Origin: Bacillus sp. MM2020_1
Lineage (GTDB): Bacteria; Bacillota; Bacilli; Bacillales; Cytobacillaceae
Reading direction: 5' to 3'
DNA length: 64,000 bases
Assembly (NCBI GenBank): GCA_011250595.1
Contig: JAANMP010000004.1
Coordinates: forward strand, 62,001 to 126,000
The notes under the pieces are model-generated. The model was not told the origin of the DNA, searched no databases, and saw nothing but the letters and a program-made list of their open reading frames with translations. The position numbers and the translations under genes were made by a program. How positions within the stretch are numbered: the first letter of the stretch is position 1; the number at the start of each line of letters is the position of its first letter. Shown one piece after another: positions 49,298 to 58,428 of the stretch.

Positions 49298-51001
49298 ATG
49301 GCCAATCGGGACGTGATTGTCATTGGAGCAGGCGGGGGCGGAGCCGTTATTGCCAAAGAGTTGGGAGAAATGGGATTAAAGGTATTGGTATTAGAAGCAG
49401 GCCCCTGGTACGGCAACCAAAAGTGGCCCAATCCTAATATGCAGCCCGGAGCCGAATCCAGTTCGACACCTGCTGATTTGGATGTCATGCTTTATAAACA
49501 ATTGTTGAACAAGCATGAAATGAATATGAATGATTTAGTTTCAGGAAGGTTTCGGTGGGGCCCGGCGGATCGCAGTCGTCCCCAATGGTTTCGGAATGCA
49601 AATCAGAAGGGGATCATTTGGCAATGTGCGGGTGTTGGTGGAACCACCCAAACCTATACGGCTAATTGCCCCCGGGCATATCCGTCCGCAATAGATAATG
49701 TCTGGCCTCTTTCTTATCGAGACCTTATTCCTTATTATGAAAAGGTTGAAGCGACATTACCGGTGAACTTTGCCGCGACTACGGCAAAGGAAGAAATATT
49801 TTATTATGGAGCGAGGAAGGCTGGGTGGGATTTGATTCCTACACTGGATGTGACTGTTCCAGGATATAGGCCTCAGCCTAATGCCATTTTGCCCCCAAAT
49901 GAGAACATCACAAATCCTAACCTCTCCTTAGAGCAACTATCCTGGATGGAAGGCTGCACTCTTTCGGGCCATTGTATCAATGGTTGCCCGCATGGATCAT
50001 CTGTAGACAAAATGGCAAAGCGTTCCACAAATGTCAGTTATGTTCCGCTTGCTTTAAAGACAGGCAATGTTTGTATTAGACCAAATACCTTTGCGATAAA
50101 AATATTAACAGAAAATAACCCTGCCAAAGGGCTCCGTGCCGTGGGAGTAAAAATAAGGGACACCTGGACAGGGGAGCAGGAAGAACTGAGAGCAGAAATC
50201 GTGGTGATGGCGTCCGGGAGCATTGAAAGTCCACGCCTCTGGTTAAATTCGCGACTGCCTGACAATCCATGGGTAGGAAGAGGCTTGGTTAATCATTATA
50301 TGGACTGGTTATCCGGAATATTTGATGAGAAGGATTTGATTCCTATCTTGGGAACGTCAGAAATTAATCCCTTTGTAGGAAATACATGCGGGGCAAGGAT
50401 GGACTATCCCGGACTTGGGGCGCTGCAGACGGTTGGGATGAGTCCGGGATTAACTGCTTCCTTTTATGGGGTGAGTGAGTCTGGGTACTCTTTCTTAAAC
50501 CCGCCTAGTAAGGGTGATCCCTGGGATATCAAAGGGCGACTTTTCGGTTATGATTTAAAAGAAACAATGGACTCCTACCGTCGAACCTTAAATATTTTAG
50601 TTACTACTGATGATGAAGTTGATCAGCAAAACGGGATTACTCTCGACCCTGTCGTTAGTGATGAAAATGGACCTGTTCCTGTTGTGACATATCAGCCGAC
50701 CAAACAATCCAGGAGGAAGCGTAGCGAGCTGATGCAGATAGCAGCAGATTTGTTACGAAAAGCGGGGGCAAAAAAAATTATTTGGTCAAATTGGCCGGCT
50801 GGAATGATGATTCATCTGGAAAGTACGATGCGAATGGGCTTCGTCGTGGATGAGAATTGCGAAGCATTCCAAGTGAATCGGTTATATATCGCAGACAATA
50901 GTGTCCATTATAACAGTTTGGGAGGAGTGAATCCTACTCTTACAACACAGGCATTAGCTACCCGTACAGCAGAAAAACTATTCAATAAGTATTTTAATTA
51001 G
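49298..51001 (+). CDS. GMC-family FAD oxidoreductase with cysteine cluster
   Basis: 567 aa. VIVIGAGGGGAVIAKELGEM is the FAD-binding Rossmann motif, and HYNSLGGVNPTLTTQALATR the C-terminal active-site His-Asn region. Cys220, Cys226 and Cys230 (GCTLSGHCINGC) resemble the cysteines that hold a [3Fe-4S] cluster in bacterial FAD-dependent glucose and gluconate-type dehydrogenases, though spacing is not identical. It probably oxidises a polyol or sugar acid and passes electrons to a membrane acceptor. Substrate not known. The ATG follows AAGGTG by 9 nt. Confidence 0.82.
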   Translation: MANRDVIVIGAGGGGAVIAKELGEMGLKVLVLEAGPWYGNQKWPNPNMQPGAESSSTPADLDVMLYKQLLNKHEMNMNDLVSGRFRWGPADRSRPQWFRNANQKGIIWQCAGVGGTTQTYTANCPRAYPSAIDNVWPLSYRDLIPYYEKVEATLPVNFAATTAKEEIFYYGARKAGWDLIPTLDVTVPGYRPQPNAILPPNENITNPNLSLEQLSWMEGCTLSGHCINGCPHGSSVDKMAKRSTNVSYVPLALKTGNVCIRPNTFAIKILTENNPAKGLRAVGVKIRDTWTGEQEELRAEIVVMASGSIESPRLWLNSRLPDNPWVGRGLVNHYMDWLSGIFDEKDLIPILGTSEINPFVGNTCGARMDYPGLGALQTVGMSPGLTASFYGVSESGYSFLNPPSKGDPWDIKGRLFGYDLKETMDSYRRTLNILVTTDDEVDQQNGITLDPVVSDENGPVPVVTYQPTKQSRRKRSELMQIAADLLRKAGAKKIIWSNWPAGMMIHLESTMRMGFVVDENCEAFQVNRLYIADNSVHYNSLGGVNPTLTTQALATRTAEKLFNKYFN

Positions 51002-51051
51002 CATGCCTGGAAATCCTACCATCATACAAAGTTTGGTGGGGGCATGAAAAC

Positions 51052-51579
51052 ATGAAAATATTTGACTTAGTTCAAGATGTATTTGAACCATTTATGGACG
51101 GCGAGAAAAGACCATTAAATGTGATGGAGGTATCCAATCTTTGGTTTTTTCTTTTAGGAACGGAAACGACCATGCGTAATGAAGAAATTGGTTACAATCT
51201 TGCCCAAGACCCGGAATTAAAACAAATTTTAAAGGATATAAGAGAAACCGTCCATATTCCGATCAGAGATGATTTAAAAGAATTTCTTATGAAAGAGGGT
51301 GTCCCCTTTCCTCAATCGACACCGGAAAAACCAGTGGGAGATTTTAAAAGTATCCCCGAAGGTGCTAAATTGGATGATGAAGAAATGGCTAATTTAATGT
51401 CTTATAACCTAGCTATGGGGGTTAATTATGCTGCCAAAGGCCTTACAGAATCCATCCGGGCAGACGTTGGTTTAATTTTTTCAAAAATTATCTTGAAGAA
51501 GACAACTGCTGGCTTAACAGTAAAGCAGTATTTAGATCGTCATGAGTGGCTGCGTATTCCACCTTATTTTAAACCGTAA
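51052..51579 (+). CDS. DUF3231-like protein (175 aa)
   Basis: 175 aa. MKIFDLVQDVFEPFMDGEKR, then EVSNLWFFLLGTETTMRNEE, resembles the ferritin-like DUF3231 proteins of spore formers. Function not established. The ATG follows GGTGGGGG by 9 nt; it is 50 nt after the GMC gene, so all three may be one operon. It could be a late sporulation protein; no sigma-K or sigma-G promoter was seen for it. Confidence 0.45.
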   Translation: MKIFDLVQDVFEPFMDGEKRPLNVMEVSNLWFFLLGTETTMRNEEIGYNLAQDPELKQILKDIRETVHIPIRDDLKEFLMKEGVPFPQSTPEKPVGDFKSIPEGAKLDDEEMANLMSYNLAMGVNYAAKGLTESIRADVGLIFSKIILKKTTAGLTVKQYLDRHEWLRIPPYFKP

Positions 51580-51603
51580 TTTTTTATGGGTAATAGCAAT
51601 AAA

Positions 51604-51637
51604 AGGAGTGCACCGCTTTCTTAAGGGGTGCACTCCT
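51604..51637 (-). terminator. Hairpin terminator on the minus strand
   Basis: AGGAGTGCACC and GGTGCACTCCT are exact complements; on the minus strand TTTTATT follows. It would end a minus-strand transcript from the GyrI-like gene that includes the dispersed element at 51666. On the plus strand no T-run follows. Confidence 0.6.
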
Positions 51638-51665
51638 AATGAATTTTCGTATGTATCAAACTAGA

Positions 51666-51830
51666 TTTACATATTTAAGGGAGCATCTGTTTAACGGGTG
51701 CTCTTCCTAAGGTATCGGCTCCGCCTACGCCTAATACCATGATAGCCACGCGTGCTATCCCCTCTAATAGGTACTATAACGCAATAATATTAATAAACTA
51801 TGAACTGGATGTTAATATTAGTTAATTTTT
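51666..51830. repeat. Dispersed element, copy 2 (about 165 nt)
   Basis: Contains 96 nt (51672-51767) identical to 42371-42466, then a few differences (TAG for CAT at 51768-51770) and a decaying AT-rich flank. It lies between the stop codon of the minus-strand GyrI-like gene and a hairpin terminator, the same context as copy 1. Confidence 0.9.
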
Positions 51831-51853
51831 GGTTTGATTTAAAAAATATCCTC

Positions 51854-52333
51854 TTATTTTAAAGGAATCCAAATTTCCGAGTAGTAGTCAGGGCCCCAAG
51901 GCTCTCCGTCTCCATAAACCTCTAAATCAGGTGTGCCCGCATGCTTGTAATCGTTCGATGGAAACCATTCAGAGTAGATTTGTTTCCATACTTTCTGGAT
52001 TGCCTCAGGCATGGGGCCGTGAACTTCAAATACTCCCCACCTTGAAGCTGGTATCTCGAGATTCAATAAACCTTCCGGAGTATCACCATTATATTCCGTT
52101 GCAATCCAGTAATCCATTAATTCTGACTGTGAGTCTTGTTTAACGACACATACCCCAAGGACGCCCTTAATTTCTCCGTTATTTAACTTAAATAACAGAT
52201 CATTGGTTCCATCTGCATGAACACCAGCCCACATTTTTGGGATCTCGATTAAGTTCGCCCCATTGACACATGATATCTCACGCTTGATCCCAACCACTTG
52301 GAAACTTTCTCTTTCGATAATTTTGTATTTCAT
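51854..52333 (-). CDS. GyrI-like / AraC effector-binding-domain protein
   Basis: 159 aa. YKIIERESFQVVGIKREISC start, LEIPASRWGVFEVHGPMPEA, and SNDYKHAGTPDLEVYGDGEP then YYSEIWIPLK are the usual strands of GyrI-like ligand-binding domains, here with no DNA-binding part. Such proteins bind small molecules; role unknown. ATG 52333 follows GAGAGGAGC by about 7 nt; the frame runs on to 52369 but the extra 12 residues lack a site. Confidence 0.8.
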   Translation of the reverse strand: MKYKIIERESFQVVGIKREISCVNGANLIEIPKMWAGVHADGTNDLLFKLNNGEIKGVLGVCVVKQDSQSELMDYWIATEYNGDTPEGLLNLEIPASRWGVFEVHGPMPEAIQKVWKQIYSEWFPSNDYKHAGTPDLEVYGDGEPWGPDYYSEIWIPLK

Positions 52334-52377
52334 CGGTACTGCTCCTCTCCATGTCATTAACCAGTCCAATACAAATA

Positions 52378-52848
52378 TTAAAATGGGTAGACCTGATAAG
52401 TTAGAATCCCAACAATGATTCCTGTGATCAATCCAAAAAATACTTCTGCAGGTTGATGCCCTAAAAGTTCTTTCAGCTTTTCTCTGGACTCAGTTTTTTT
52501 CAACTTCGGGTTTTTTAAAGTATCAATTAAAAGATTAAAATCAGCTAATAATGTATTTAAAACCTCTGCATGATAGCCTGCATGTCTTCGAACGCCAGTC
52601 GCATCATGCATGACAATTAGTGAAACAATTACAGAAATCGCAAATTCATTCGATTGGAGTCCTGAAGTTAATCCAATCGCCGTAGTTAATGAAATAATTG
52701 TAGCGGTATGAGAACTAGGCATGCCACCAGTGCTAAACATCAAGTTCCATCTTAATTCCCCTGAAGCAAAATAGTGTATCGGGATTTTTACGAATTGGGC
52801 AATAAACATCCCTAATAGGGCTGCTAAAATGGGATAGGATAAAAACAT
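52378..52848 (-). CDS. YuiD-like divergent PAP2-family membrane protein
   Basis: 156 aa, about four helices. GGMPSSHTATIISLTTAIGL is the phosphatase-like motif, and MHDATGVRRHAGYHAEVLN a second conserved block of DUF212/YuiD. It looks like an acid-phosphatase/haloperoxidase-related membrane protein of unknown substrate. The ATG follows AGGAGG. The upstream 250 nt separate it from the divergent kduI operon. Confidence 0.85.
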   Translation of the reverse strand: MFLSYPILAALLGMFIAQFVKIPIHYFASGELRWNLMFSTGGMPSSHTATIISLTTAIGLTSGLQSNEFAISVIVSLIVMHDATGVRRHAGYHAEVLNTLLADFNLLIDTLKNPKLKKTESREKLKELLGHQPAEVFFGLITGIIVGILTYQVYPF

Positions 52849-52988
52849 GTAATCCTCCTAATTTGAATTTGTCCTTAGAACTTAAACCCCTTTTACACAA
52901 TTTTACCAAATTGAACGGAAGCCCGCTATATTTTCCACTTGAGGCTTCAAAAGGGAAGAAGCTCTATCTAAAAATAAGATTCACTTTT

Positions 52989-53060
52989 TTGTCAAATATG
53001 AGTGGACATTTCTATAATGAAACCGCTATAATTAAATTATGAAACATCGTACCACGATGT
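52989..53060 (+). promoter_or_regulatory. kduI operon promoter and operator
   Basis: Two overlapping promoter choices: TTGTCA (52989-52994) with TATAAT (53013-53018), and TGGACA (53003-53008) with TATAAT (53027-53032), both with 18-nt spacers. Downstream ACATCGT-ACC-ACGATGT (53044-53060) is a perfect inverted repeat and a candidate operator for the IclR regulator at 57491. Binding is inferred. Confidence 0.5.
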
Positions 53061-53104
53061 GGAACGAAAAATAGATAGCAGTTAAATATAAGGAGATGTA
53101 GATT

Positions 53105-53935
53105 GTGGAAACTAGGTACTCAACACACCCAGATCATGCAAAAACATTTACAACAGAAGAACTTCGCAAGCACTATCTAATCGAAGAGTTATTCGTACCA
53201 GGTGAAATTAAGCTCGTTTATACAATGGAAGACCGCGCCATCGTTGGTGGCATCACCCCAATGGGAGAGGCGGTTTCATTAAAAGGCTATGATGAAATTA
53301 AGGCAGATTACTTCTTAGAGAGAAGAGAAGTGGGGATTTTCAATGTAGGTGGAACCGGGAAAATCACTGTCGATGGTGAGACCCATGATATGGAAAATAA
53401 AGATTGCTTGTATGTTGGATTAGGGAAAAGAGAATTGCTTTTCACTAGTGAATCAACAGTAAGCCCGGCAAAGTTCTATCTATTCTCCGCACCGGCACAT
53501 AAAGAGTATCCGGTCCAACACGTAGCGTTTAAGGATATTGAAGGTGAGCGATTAGGAACACTTGAAAATGCAAATGATCGAGTGATCCGCCGCATGATTC
53601 ATAAAGAAGGTATCCAAAGCTGCCAAGTGGTTATGGGTCTGACGCAATTAAATACGGGAAGCGTTTGGAACTCGATACCAACACATACGCACAACCGTCG
53701 AATGGAAGTTTACCTATACATTGATTTAGATGAAAATGCGAGAATGTTCCATATGATGGGTGAACCAACCGAAACTCGTCATCTTGTGATGAAGAATGAA
53801 CAAGCAGTTATTTCACCGCCATGGTCGATTCACTGCGGAGGTGCAACCAGCAATTACACCTTTATCTGGGCAATGGCCGGAGAAAATAAAACCTATAATG
53901 ACATGGATCAAGTCACCATGGATCAATTGCGATAA
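53105..53935 (+). CDS. kduI: 5-dehydro-4-deoxy-D-glucuronate isomerase
   Basis: 276 aa, the usual length. Zinc-binding cupin residues are in SIPTHTHNRRMEVYLY and SPPWSIHCGGA. It turns 4-deoxy-L-threo-5-hexosulose uronate, from pectin or hyaluronan-type oligomers, into the diketogluconate used by KduD. GTG 53105 (METRYSTHPDH) follows AAGGAG by 8 nt. First gene of the hexuronate module. Confidence 0.94.
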   Translation: METRYSTHPDHAKTFTTEELRKHYLIEELFVPGEIKLVYTMEDRAIVGGITPMGEAVSLKGYDEIKADYFLERREVGIFNVGGTGKITVDGETHDMENKDCLYVGLGKRELLFTSESTVSPAKFYLFSAPAHKEYPVQHVAFKDIEGERLGTLENANDRVIRRMIHKEGIQSCQVVMGLTQLNTGSVWNSIPTHTHNRRMEVYLYIDLDENARMFHMMGEPTETRHLVMKNEQAVISPPWSIHCGGATSNYTFIWAMAGENKTYNDMDQVTMDQLR

Positions 53936-53986
53936 ATTCCTGAATGCAAGTTTAGGATAAAAATAAAAGAAGAGGTGCTATTAAAA

Positions 53987-54763
53987 ATGAGTTTAAGAGA
54001 TTTTTCATTAGATTTTTTTAAGTTAACAGATAAGGTCGCTATCGTGACAGGAGGAAATACGGGTCTTGGTCAAGGATATGCTGTCGCATTAGCGAAAGCA
54101 GGAGCCGATTTATTTATTGTTTCTTATGATAGCAAATGGGATGAAACACGAGAGCTTATCGAAGAAACAGGAAGAAAAGTATATTTCCACCAAGCGGACT
54201 TAACAAAAAGAGAAAACCTACAAACGATTGTTGATACTTGTCTAAGCGTTTATGGGAAAATTGATATTCTAGTTAATAATGCAGGAACTATCCGCCGCAG
54301 CCCGTTACTCGAGTATAAAGAGGAAGATTGGAATGCGGTTATGGAAATTAACTTGAACGCTGTTTACCTTCTGAGCCAAGCCGTGGCGAAAGTTATGGTT
54401 GAGCAAGAAAGCGGAAAAATCATCAATATCTGTTCGATGCTATCTTTCCAAGGTGGTAAATTTGTTCCTCCATACACAGCAAGTAAGAGTGCAGTAGCAG
54501 GTCTTACCAAAGCTTTTGCTAATGAATTAGGTCAATATAATGTTCAAATCAATGCGATTGCACCGGGCTATGTTGCAACAGCAAATACAGCTCCAATTCG
54601 TGCGGATGAAGGACGGAGTGAAGAAATTCTTTCCCGAATCCCTGCCGGACGATGGGCAAATCCTGCGGACCTAATGGGAGTAGTTGTCTTCCTATCTAGT
54701 CAAGCTTCCGACTATATGAATGGTCATATTCTTGCAGTTGATGGCGGCTGGTTAGCGCGCTAA
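53987..54763 (+). CDS. kduD: 2-deoxy-D-gluconate 3-dehydrogenase / 2,5-diketo-3-deoxygluconate reductase
   Basis: 258 aa, short-chain dehydrogenase. VAIVTGGNTGLGQGYAVALA is the NAD-binding motif, NNAG (about 92-95) the structural motif and YTASKSA the catalytic Tyr-Lys. KduD acts after KduI to give 2-keto-3-deoxygluconate. ATG 53987 follows AGAGGTG by 9 nt. Confidence 0.93.
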   Translation: MSLRDFSLDFFKLTDKVAIVTGGNTGLGQGYAVALAKAGADLFIVSYDSKWDETRELIEETGRKVYFHQADLTKRENLQTIVDTCLSVYGKIDILVNNAGTIRRSPLLEYKEEDWNAVMEINLNAVYLLSQAVAKVMVEQESGKIINICSMLSFQGGKFVPPYTASKSAVAGLTKAFANELGQYNVQINAIAPGYVATANTAPIRADEGRSEEILSRIPAGRWANPADLMGVVVFLSSQASDYMNGHILAVDGGWLAR

Positions 54764-54793
54764 TACCATTTCACCCGGAAGGATTTGATCTCG

Positions 54794-55243
54794 TTGATTA
54801 TTGGCAGATTAAATGACTTAGTGGAAAACAAGGCCTTCACTGAAAAATTGCAATCCAAATTACTTTTCCTAAAAGAAGCTGATTTTTCTCAAGCTCCTGC
54901 AGGACGCCATGAGATTAGTGAAGATTTGTTCTTTTTCTTAAATGAATATGAAACAAAAGAAGCAGAGGATTGCTTTTGGGAAGCTCACCAAAAGTATCTA
55001 GACTTTCACTATATTTTAGAAGGTAAAGAAAACATTGCAGTTGACCATTTTGAGAATCAGAGAATAATAGAAGCATACAACGCAGAGAAAGATGCCATCT
55101 TTTTTGAAGGCGATGTACATTCTATCATTACCATGAACCCAGGTGACGTCATGATCTGTTTTCCTGAAGATTCACATATGGCTGGTATTATAGCCGACAA
55201 TAAACAAAAGGTTAGAAAAGTTGTCCTCAAAGTAGAAATCTAA
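54794..55243 (+). CDS. YhcH/YjgK/YiaL-family cupin-like protein
   Basis: 149 aa. MIIGRLNDL, then AGRHEISEDLFFFLNEYETK, CFWEAHQKYLDFHYILEGKE and PGDVMICFPEDSHMAGI match the family, which folds as a beta-barrel with metal-binding His and Glu. It accompanies uronate and sialic-acid genes, probably as an anomer or sugar epimerase-type helper; function not proven. TTG 54794 gives the common MIIG start and lies 11 nt from GGAAGG; TTG 54785 is an alternative only 2 nt from that site. Confidence 0.8.
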   Translation: MIIGRLNDLVENKAFTEKLQSKLLFLKEADFSQAPAGRHEISEDLFFFLNEYETKEAEDCFWEAHQKYLDFHYILEGKENIAVDHFENQRIIEAYNAEKDAIFFEGDVHSIITMNPGDVMICFPEDSHMAGIIADNKQKVRKVVLKVEI

Positions 55244-55423
55244 ATGTAAAAATTGTAAAAAGTTGAGATCAAAAGTCAAAGGCGGTTTATGCAGAATTAA
55301 TTTATATGAAGGCCGCCTTTGGCTTCCATATTGATTCAGGAACTCTAACACAGCATGAACTAACTAAATCAACCATCTCAAATTTTTGCTAAAAATTACC
55401 CATTATAAACCGAAAGGTAAGGT

Positions 55424-56425
55424 ATGCAAATTATGAAAATTATGAAGACGATTGAAAAGATCCCTGGGGGTCTGATGCTGGTTCCATTATTTTTAGGTGC
55501 AATTATTCATACACTAGCTCCAAAATCTGGTGAGTATTTTGGTTCATTTACAAATGGTTTAATGACTGGTACAGTTCCGATTCTAGCAGTTTGGTTCTTC
55601 TGTATGGGTGCAGGTATCAATATTAAAGCGACAGGTACGGTATTAAGAAAGTCAGGGACACTTGTGATAACAAAGATAGCGGTTGCATGGATAGTTGCCA
55701 TGGTTGCATCAATGTTTATCCCTGATGGTGGAGTTCAAACAGGCTTTTTCGCTGGATTCTCCGTTCTTGCAATAATCGCGTGTATGGATATGACAAACGG
55801 CGGTCTTTATGCTTCGATAATGCAGCAATATGGTTCAAAAGAAGAAGCGGGTGCATTCGTATTAATGTCACTTGAATCTGGTCCACTAGTAACGATGTTA
55901 ATTCTTGGTTCAACAGGCATTGCAGCTTTCCAACCACATGCATTTGTAGGCGCTGTCTTACCTTTCTTAGTTGGTTTTCTACTTGGTAACTTAGATAAAG
56001 ATTTCCGTGAATTTTTCAGCAAGGCAACACACACAATGATTCCATTCTTTGGTTTTGCTTTAGGTAACTCGATTGACCTGACAGTGATTGCGAAAACAGG
56101 TCTTGCTGGAATAGTATTAGGTCTTCTTGTAATCGTTATCACAGGTGTTCCGTTAATGCTCGCTGATAAATTTATCGGCGGAGGAAACGGTACAGCAGGA
56201 CTTGCTGCTTCAAGTACAGCTGGCGCTGCGGTTGCTAATCCAATGATTATTGCGACGATGAAACCAGAGTTCCTTTCAATCGCACAGTCAGCTACTGCTT
56301 TGTGTGCAGCATCCGTAATTGTAACTTCCATATTAGTACCAATCTTAACAGCCTATTGGTCCAAACATATGCAAAAGAAAAACAATAGACCAGGTGTAAA
56401 TGAAGGAAATAAAGCAACTGCTTGA
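55424..56425 (+). CDS. kdgT: 2-keto-3-deoxygluconate permease
   Basis: 333 aa, ten helices. [20 protein letters not shown] and [20 protein letters not shown] are signatures of the KdgT family, which imports 2-keto-3-deoxygluconate with protons. ATG 55424 is 6 nt after AAAGG; ATG 55433 and 55442 are alternatives. Between YhcH and kdgT a stem (CAAAGGCGG/CCGCCTTTG at 55277-55322) may partly separate the transcripts. Confidence 0.93.
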   Translation: MQIMKIMKTIEKIPGGLMLVPLFLGAIIHTLAPKSGEYFGSFTNGLMTGTVPILAVWFFCMGAGINIKATGTVLRKSGTLVITKIAVAWIVAMVASMFIPDGGVQTGFFAGFSVLAIIACMDMTNGGLYASIMQQYGSKEEAGAFVLMSLESGPLVTMLILGSTGIAAFQPHAFVGAVLPFLVGFLLGNLDKDFREFFSKATHTMIPFFGFALGNSIDLTVIAKTGLAGIVLGLLVIVITGVPLMLADKFIGGGNGTAGLAASSTAGAAVANPMIIATMKPEFLSIAQSATALCAASVIVTSILVPILTAYWSKHMQKKNNRPGVNEGNKATA

Positions 56426-56491
56426 AAATAAAATCAAGGGAGACATATTCATCATATGTCTCTCTTTCAATTAATAGGAGGATCGATCACT

Positions 56492-57442
56492 ATGAGTAGA
56501 ATTATTACTGTGGGAGAGCCTATGGCACTGTTTGTAGCGGAACAAGAAGGTTCATTGGAAAACGCAGAGCGTTTTGACCGGTTTGTGGCAGGTGCCGAGG
56601 TCAACTTCTCTATCGGTATGTCTCGTTTAGGCCATCCAGTTACGTATATAACCAAATTGGGAATGGACCCGTTTGGAAAAAATATCGAAAAGTTTCTTCA
56701 GAAAAATGCAATTGATACCACGTATGTGACCTATGATGCGAACTATTTAACAGGTATGCAGTGGAAGGAAAAGGTCGTAAGCGGTGATCCGGAAGTATTT
56801 TCGGCAAGAAAGAATTCCGCTGCTTCCCATATGGATTTGGAAACAATCGCTAACTTGAATTGGGATGGATTTGACCATATTCATTTGACAGGGATTCCCC
56901 CTGCCTTATCGACTGGCTGCCGTGAGATGGTCTATGAACTGATGAAAGAGGCACGTGCGAGAGGTGTGCAAATCTCTTATGATCCTAACTTGCGCCCGGG
57001 TCTTTGGCCAAACAAGCAAGAGATGGCTCAAGTCATTAACGATCTGGCTTGTCGTGCAGATATCGTGCTTCCGGGCATCGAAGAAGGGAAGCTGTTAACT
57101 GGGAAACAGGACGTTCAAGAAATCGCTGCTTACTATCACGCGGCTGGGGTTAAAACAGTCGTAATCAAGCTCGGGGCAAAGGGTGCGTTCACAAGCTCTG
57201 AAGGCGAGCAATTCTACACCGAGGGCTTCCGTGTAGAGAAAGTGGTTGACACAGTCGGTGCTGGGGATGGGTTTGCTGTTGGGGTGGTCAGCGGAATATT
57301 GGAAGGTCTGCCAATCATGGAAGCAGTCAAACGAGGAGCAGCAATTGGTGCACTTGCCGTAATGTCGCCAGGGGATAATGACGGATTACCAGATAGACAC
57401 CGTTTGAATGCTTTTATAGAAGACTCTTTGGTCAGGTCTTAA
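56492..57442 (+). CDS. kdgK: 2-keto-3-deoxygluconate kinase
   Basis: 316 aa, PfkB family. GEPMALFVAEQEGSLENAER start, ISYDPNLRPGLW in the middle and DTVGAGDGFAVGVVSG with the catalytic Asp near the end. It phosphorylates KDG to KDPG for the aldolase at 58429. ATG 56492 follows AGGAGG by 10 nt. A shared terminator follows. Confidence 0.93.
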   Translation: MSRIITVGEPMALFVAEQEGSLENAERFDRFVAGAEVNFSIGMSRLGHPVTYITKLGMDPFGKNIEKFLQKNAIDTTYVTYDANYLTGMQWKEKVVSGDPEVFSARKNSAASHMDLETIANLNWDGFDHIHLTGIPPALSTGCREMVYELMKEARARGVQISYDPNLRPGLWPNKQEMAQVINDLACRADIVLPGIEEGKLLTGKQDVQEIAAYYHAAGVKTVVIKLGAKGAFTSSEGEQFYTEGFRVEKVVDTVGAGDGFAVGVVSGILEGLPIMEAVKRGAAIGALAVMSPGDNDGLPDRHRLNAFIEDSLVRS

Positions 57443-57460
57443 CATAAGGTGAATTAAAAA

Positions 57461-57495
57461 AAGTAAAGAAAAACCATTTTATGGTTTTCTTTACT
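57461..57495. terminator. Bidirectional terminator between kdgK and the IclR gene
   Basis: AGTAAAGAAAAACCA and TGGTTTTCTTTACT are complementary around a short loop, with an A-run before and T after; it overlaps the stop of the convergent regulator. Confidence 0.75.
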
Positions 57496-58270
57496 TCTGT
57501 ATTTCAAGGGAACCAGTGTAACCAAGATTTCTTGAGATGACCAAACTATACTGTTTCATTTTTTCAATTAATGTATCGTTGATTACTTCCATCGTTATTC
57601 GATTCCTTGGGCCGGAAATACTAAAACTAGCAATAATCTTTCCTTTGTGATCAAAGATTGGAGCGGCAATACATCTTAAAATTTCTTCATTCTCGGCGTC
57701 ATCTAATGCATAGCCTTGGCTCTTAACTCGTTCGATTTCTTCTAATAATTCTTCTTTAGAAGTGATCGTGGATGGTGTCTTCGGAATGAAGGTCATATTT
57801 GAAATGATTTCGTCTCTGGCTTCTTGAGTCATACCTGAAAGTAATATTTTCCCTACTCCGGTACAATACATGGGAGCACGGCTGCCAATCCGGGAATACA
57901 TGCGAATGGTTTGCGAACTTTCAATTTTATCGATATAGACCACTTCGCCACGGTCCTCGGTGCATAAATGAATGGTTTCGTTGACTTCTCGTGATAATTT
58001 TTCTAAAAAAGGTTTTGAAACGGTTACAACATCCGTGTTATTTAAAAGATTTCTAGAAAGAAAGAGGACTTGTAATCCAAGTTTATATTTGTCGGTTTCT
58101 TCATCTTTCGTGACATAATTCATATTCGATAACGTCGCTAACAGTCTATGAAGGGTACCTTTGGTTAGTCCAATCTGCTCTGATAGCCGGGTTATTTGGA
58201 TACCATCTGGATATTCAGACAGCTTGTTTAATATTGTTAGAGCTCTTTCCAGTGATTGAACATTAGACAT
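57491..58270 (-). CDS. kdgR: IclR-family regulator of the ketodeoxygluconate module (KdgR-type)
   Basis: 259 aa. N-terminal winged helix (ITRLSEQIGLTKGTLHRLLA) and the IclR effector domain with YSRIGSRAPMYCTGVGKILL, then GYALDDAENEEILRCIAAPI. It probably represses this cluster until KDG or a related compound binds. It lies between kdgK and the aldolase gene, on the opposite strand. A palindrome (58311-58325) at its own promoter suggests autoregulation. B. subtilis KdgR is a LacI protein, so the name here means function, not orthology. Confidence 0.85.
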   Translation of the reverse strand: MSNVQSLERALTILNKLSEYPDGIQITRLSEQIGLTKGTLHRLLATLSNMNYVTKDEETDKYKLGLQVLFLSRNLLNNTDVVTVSKPFLEKLSREVNETIHLCTEDRGEVVYIDKIESSQTIRMYSRIGSRAPMYCTGVGKILLSGMTQEARDEIISNMTFIPKTPSTITSKEELLEEIERVKSQGYALDDAENEEILRCIAAPIFDHKGKIIASFSISGPRNRITMEVINDTLIEKMKQYSLVISRNLGYTGSLEIQK

Positions 58271-58310
58271 CGTTTTTCTACCTCTTTTTAGTGGTTTTCA
58301 TTTTACATTT

Positions 58311-58358
58311 TAGAACACTGTTCTACTATATGATACGGTATGAGAAATCTTTTGTAAA
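58311..58358 (-). promoter_or_regulatory. kdgR promoter with palindromic operator
   Basis: Minus strand: TTTACA (58358-58353), 17 nt, TATCAT (58335-58330), then the perfect palindrome TAGAACACTGTTCTA (58311-58325) at the expected start of transcription. It may be the IclR protein's own binding site. Its sequence differs from the kduI palindrome (53044-53060). Confidence 0.5.
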
Positions 58359-58428
58359 TTTAAATAATACAAAACAAAACTATTTAAAAATAATTTTTCA
58401 ATATTGAAAGAAAGAAGTGACCAATAGG

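Noticed and set aside
55807-56331. 174-codon minus-strand frame inside kdgT
   Set aside because: Antisense shadow of a well-supported permease gene.
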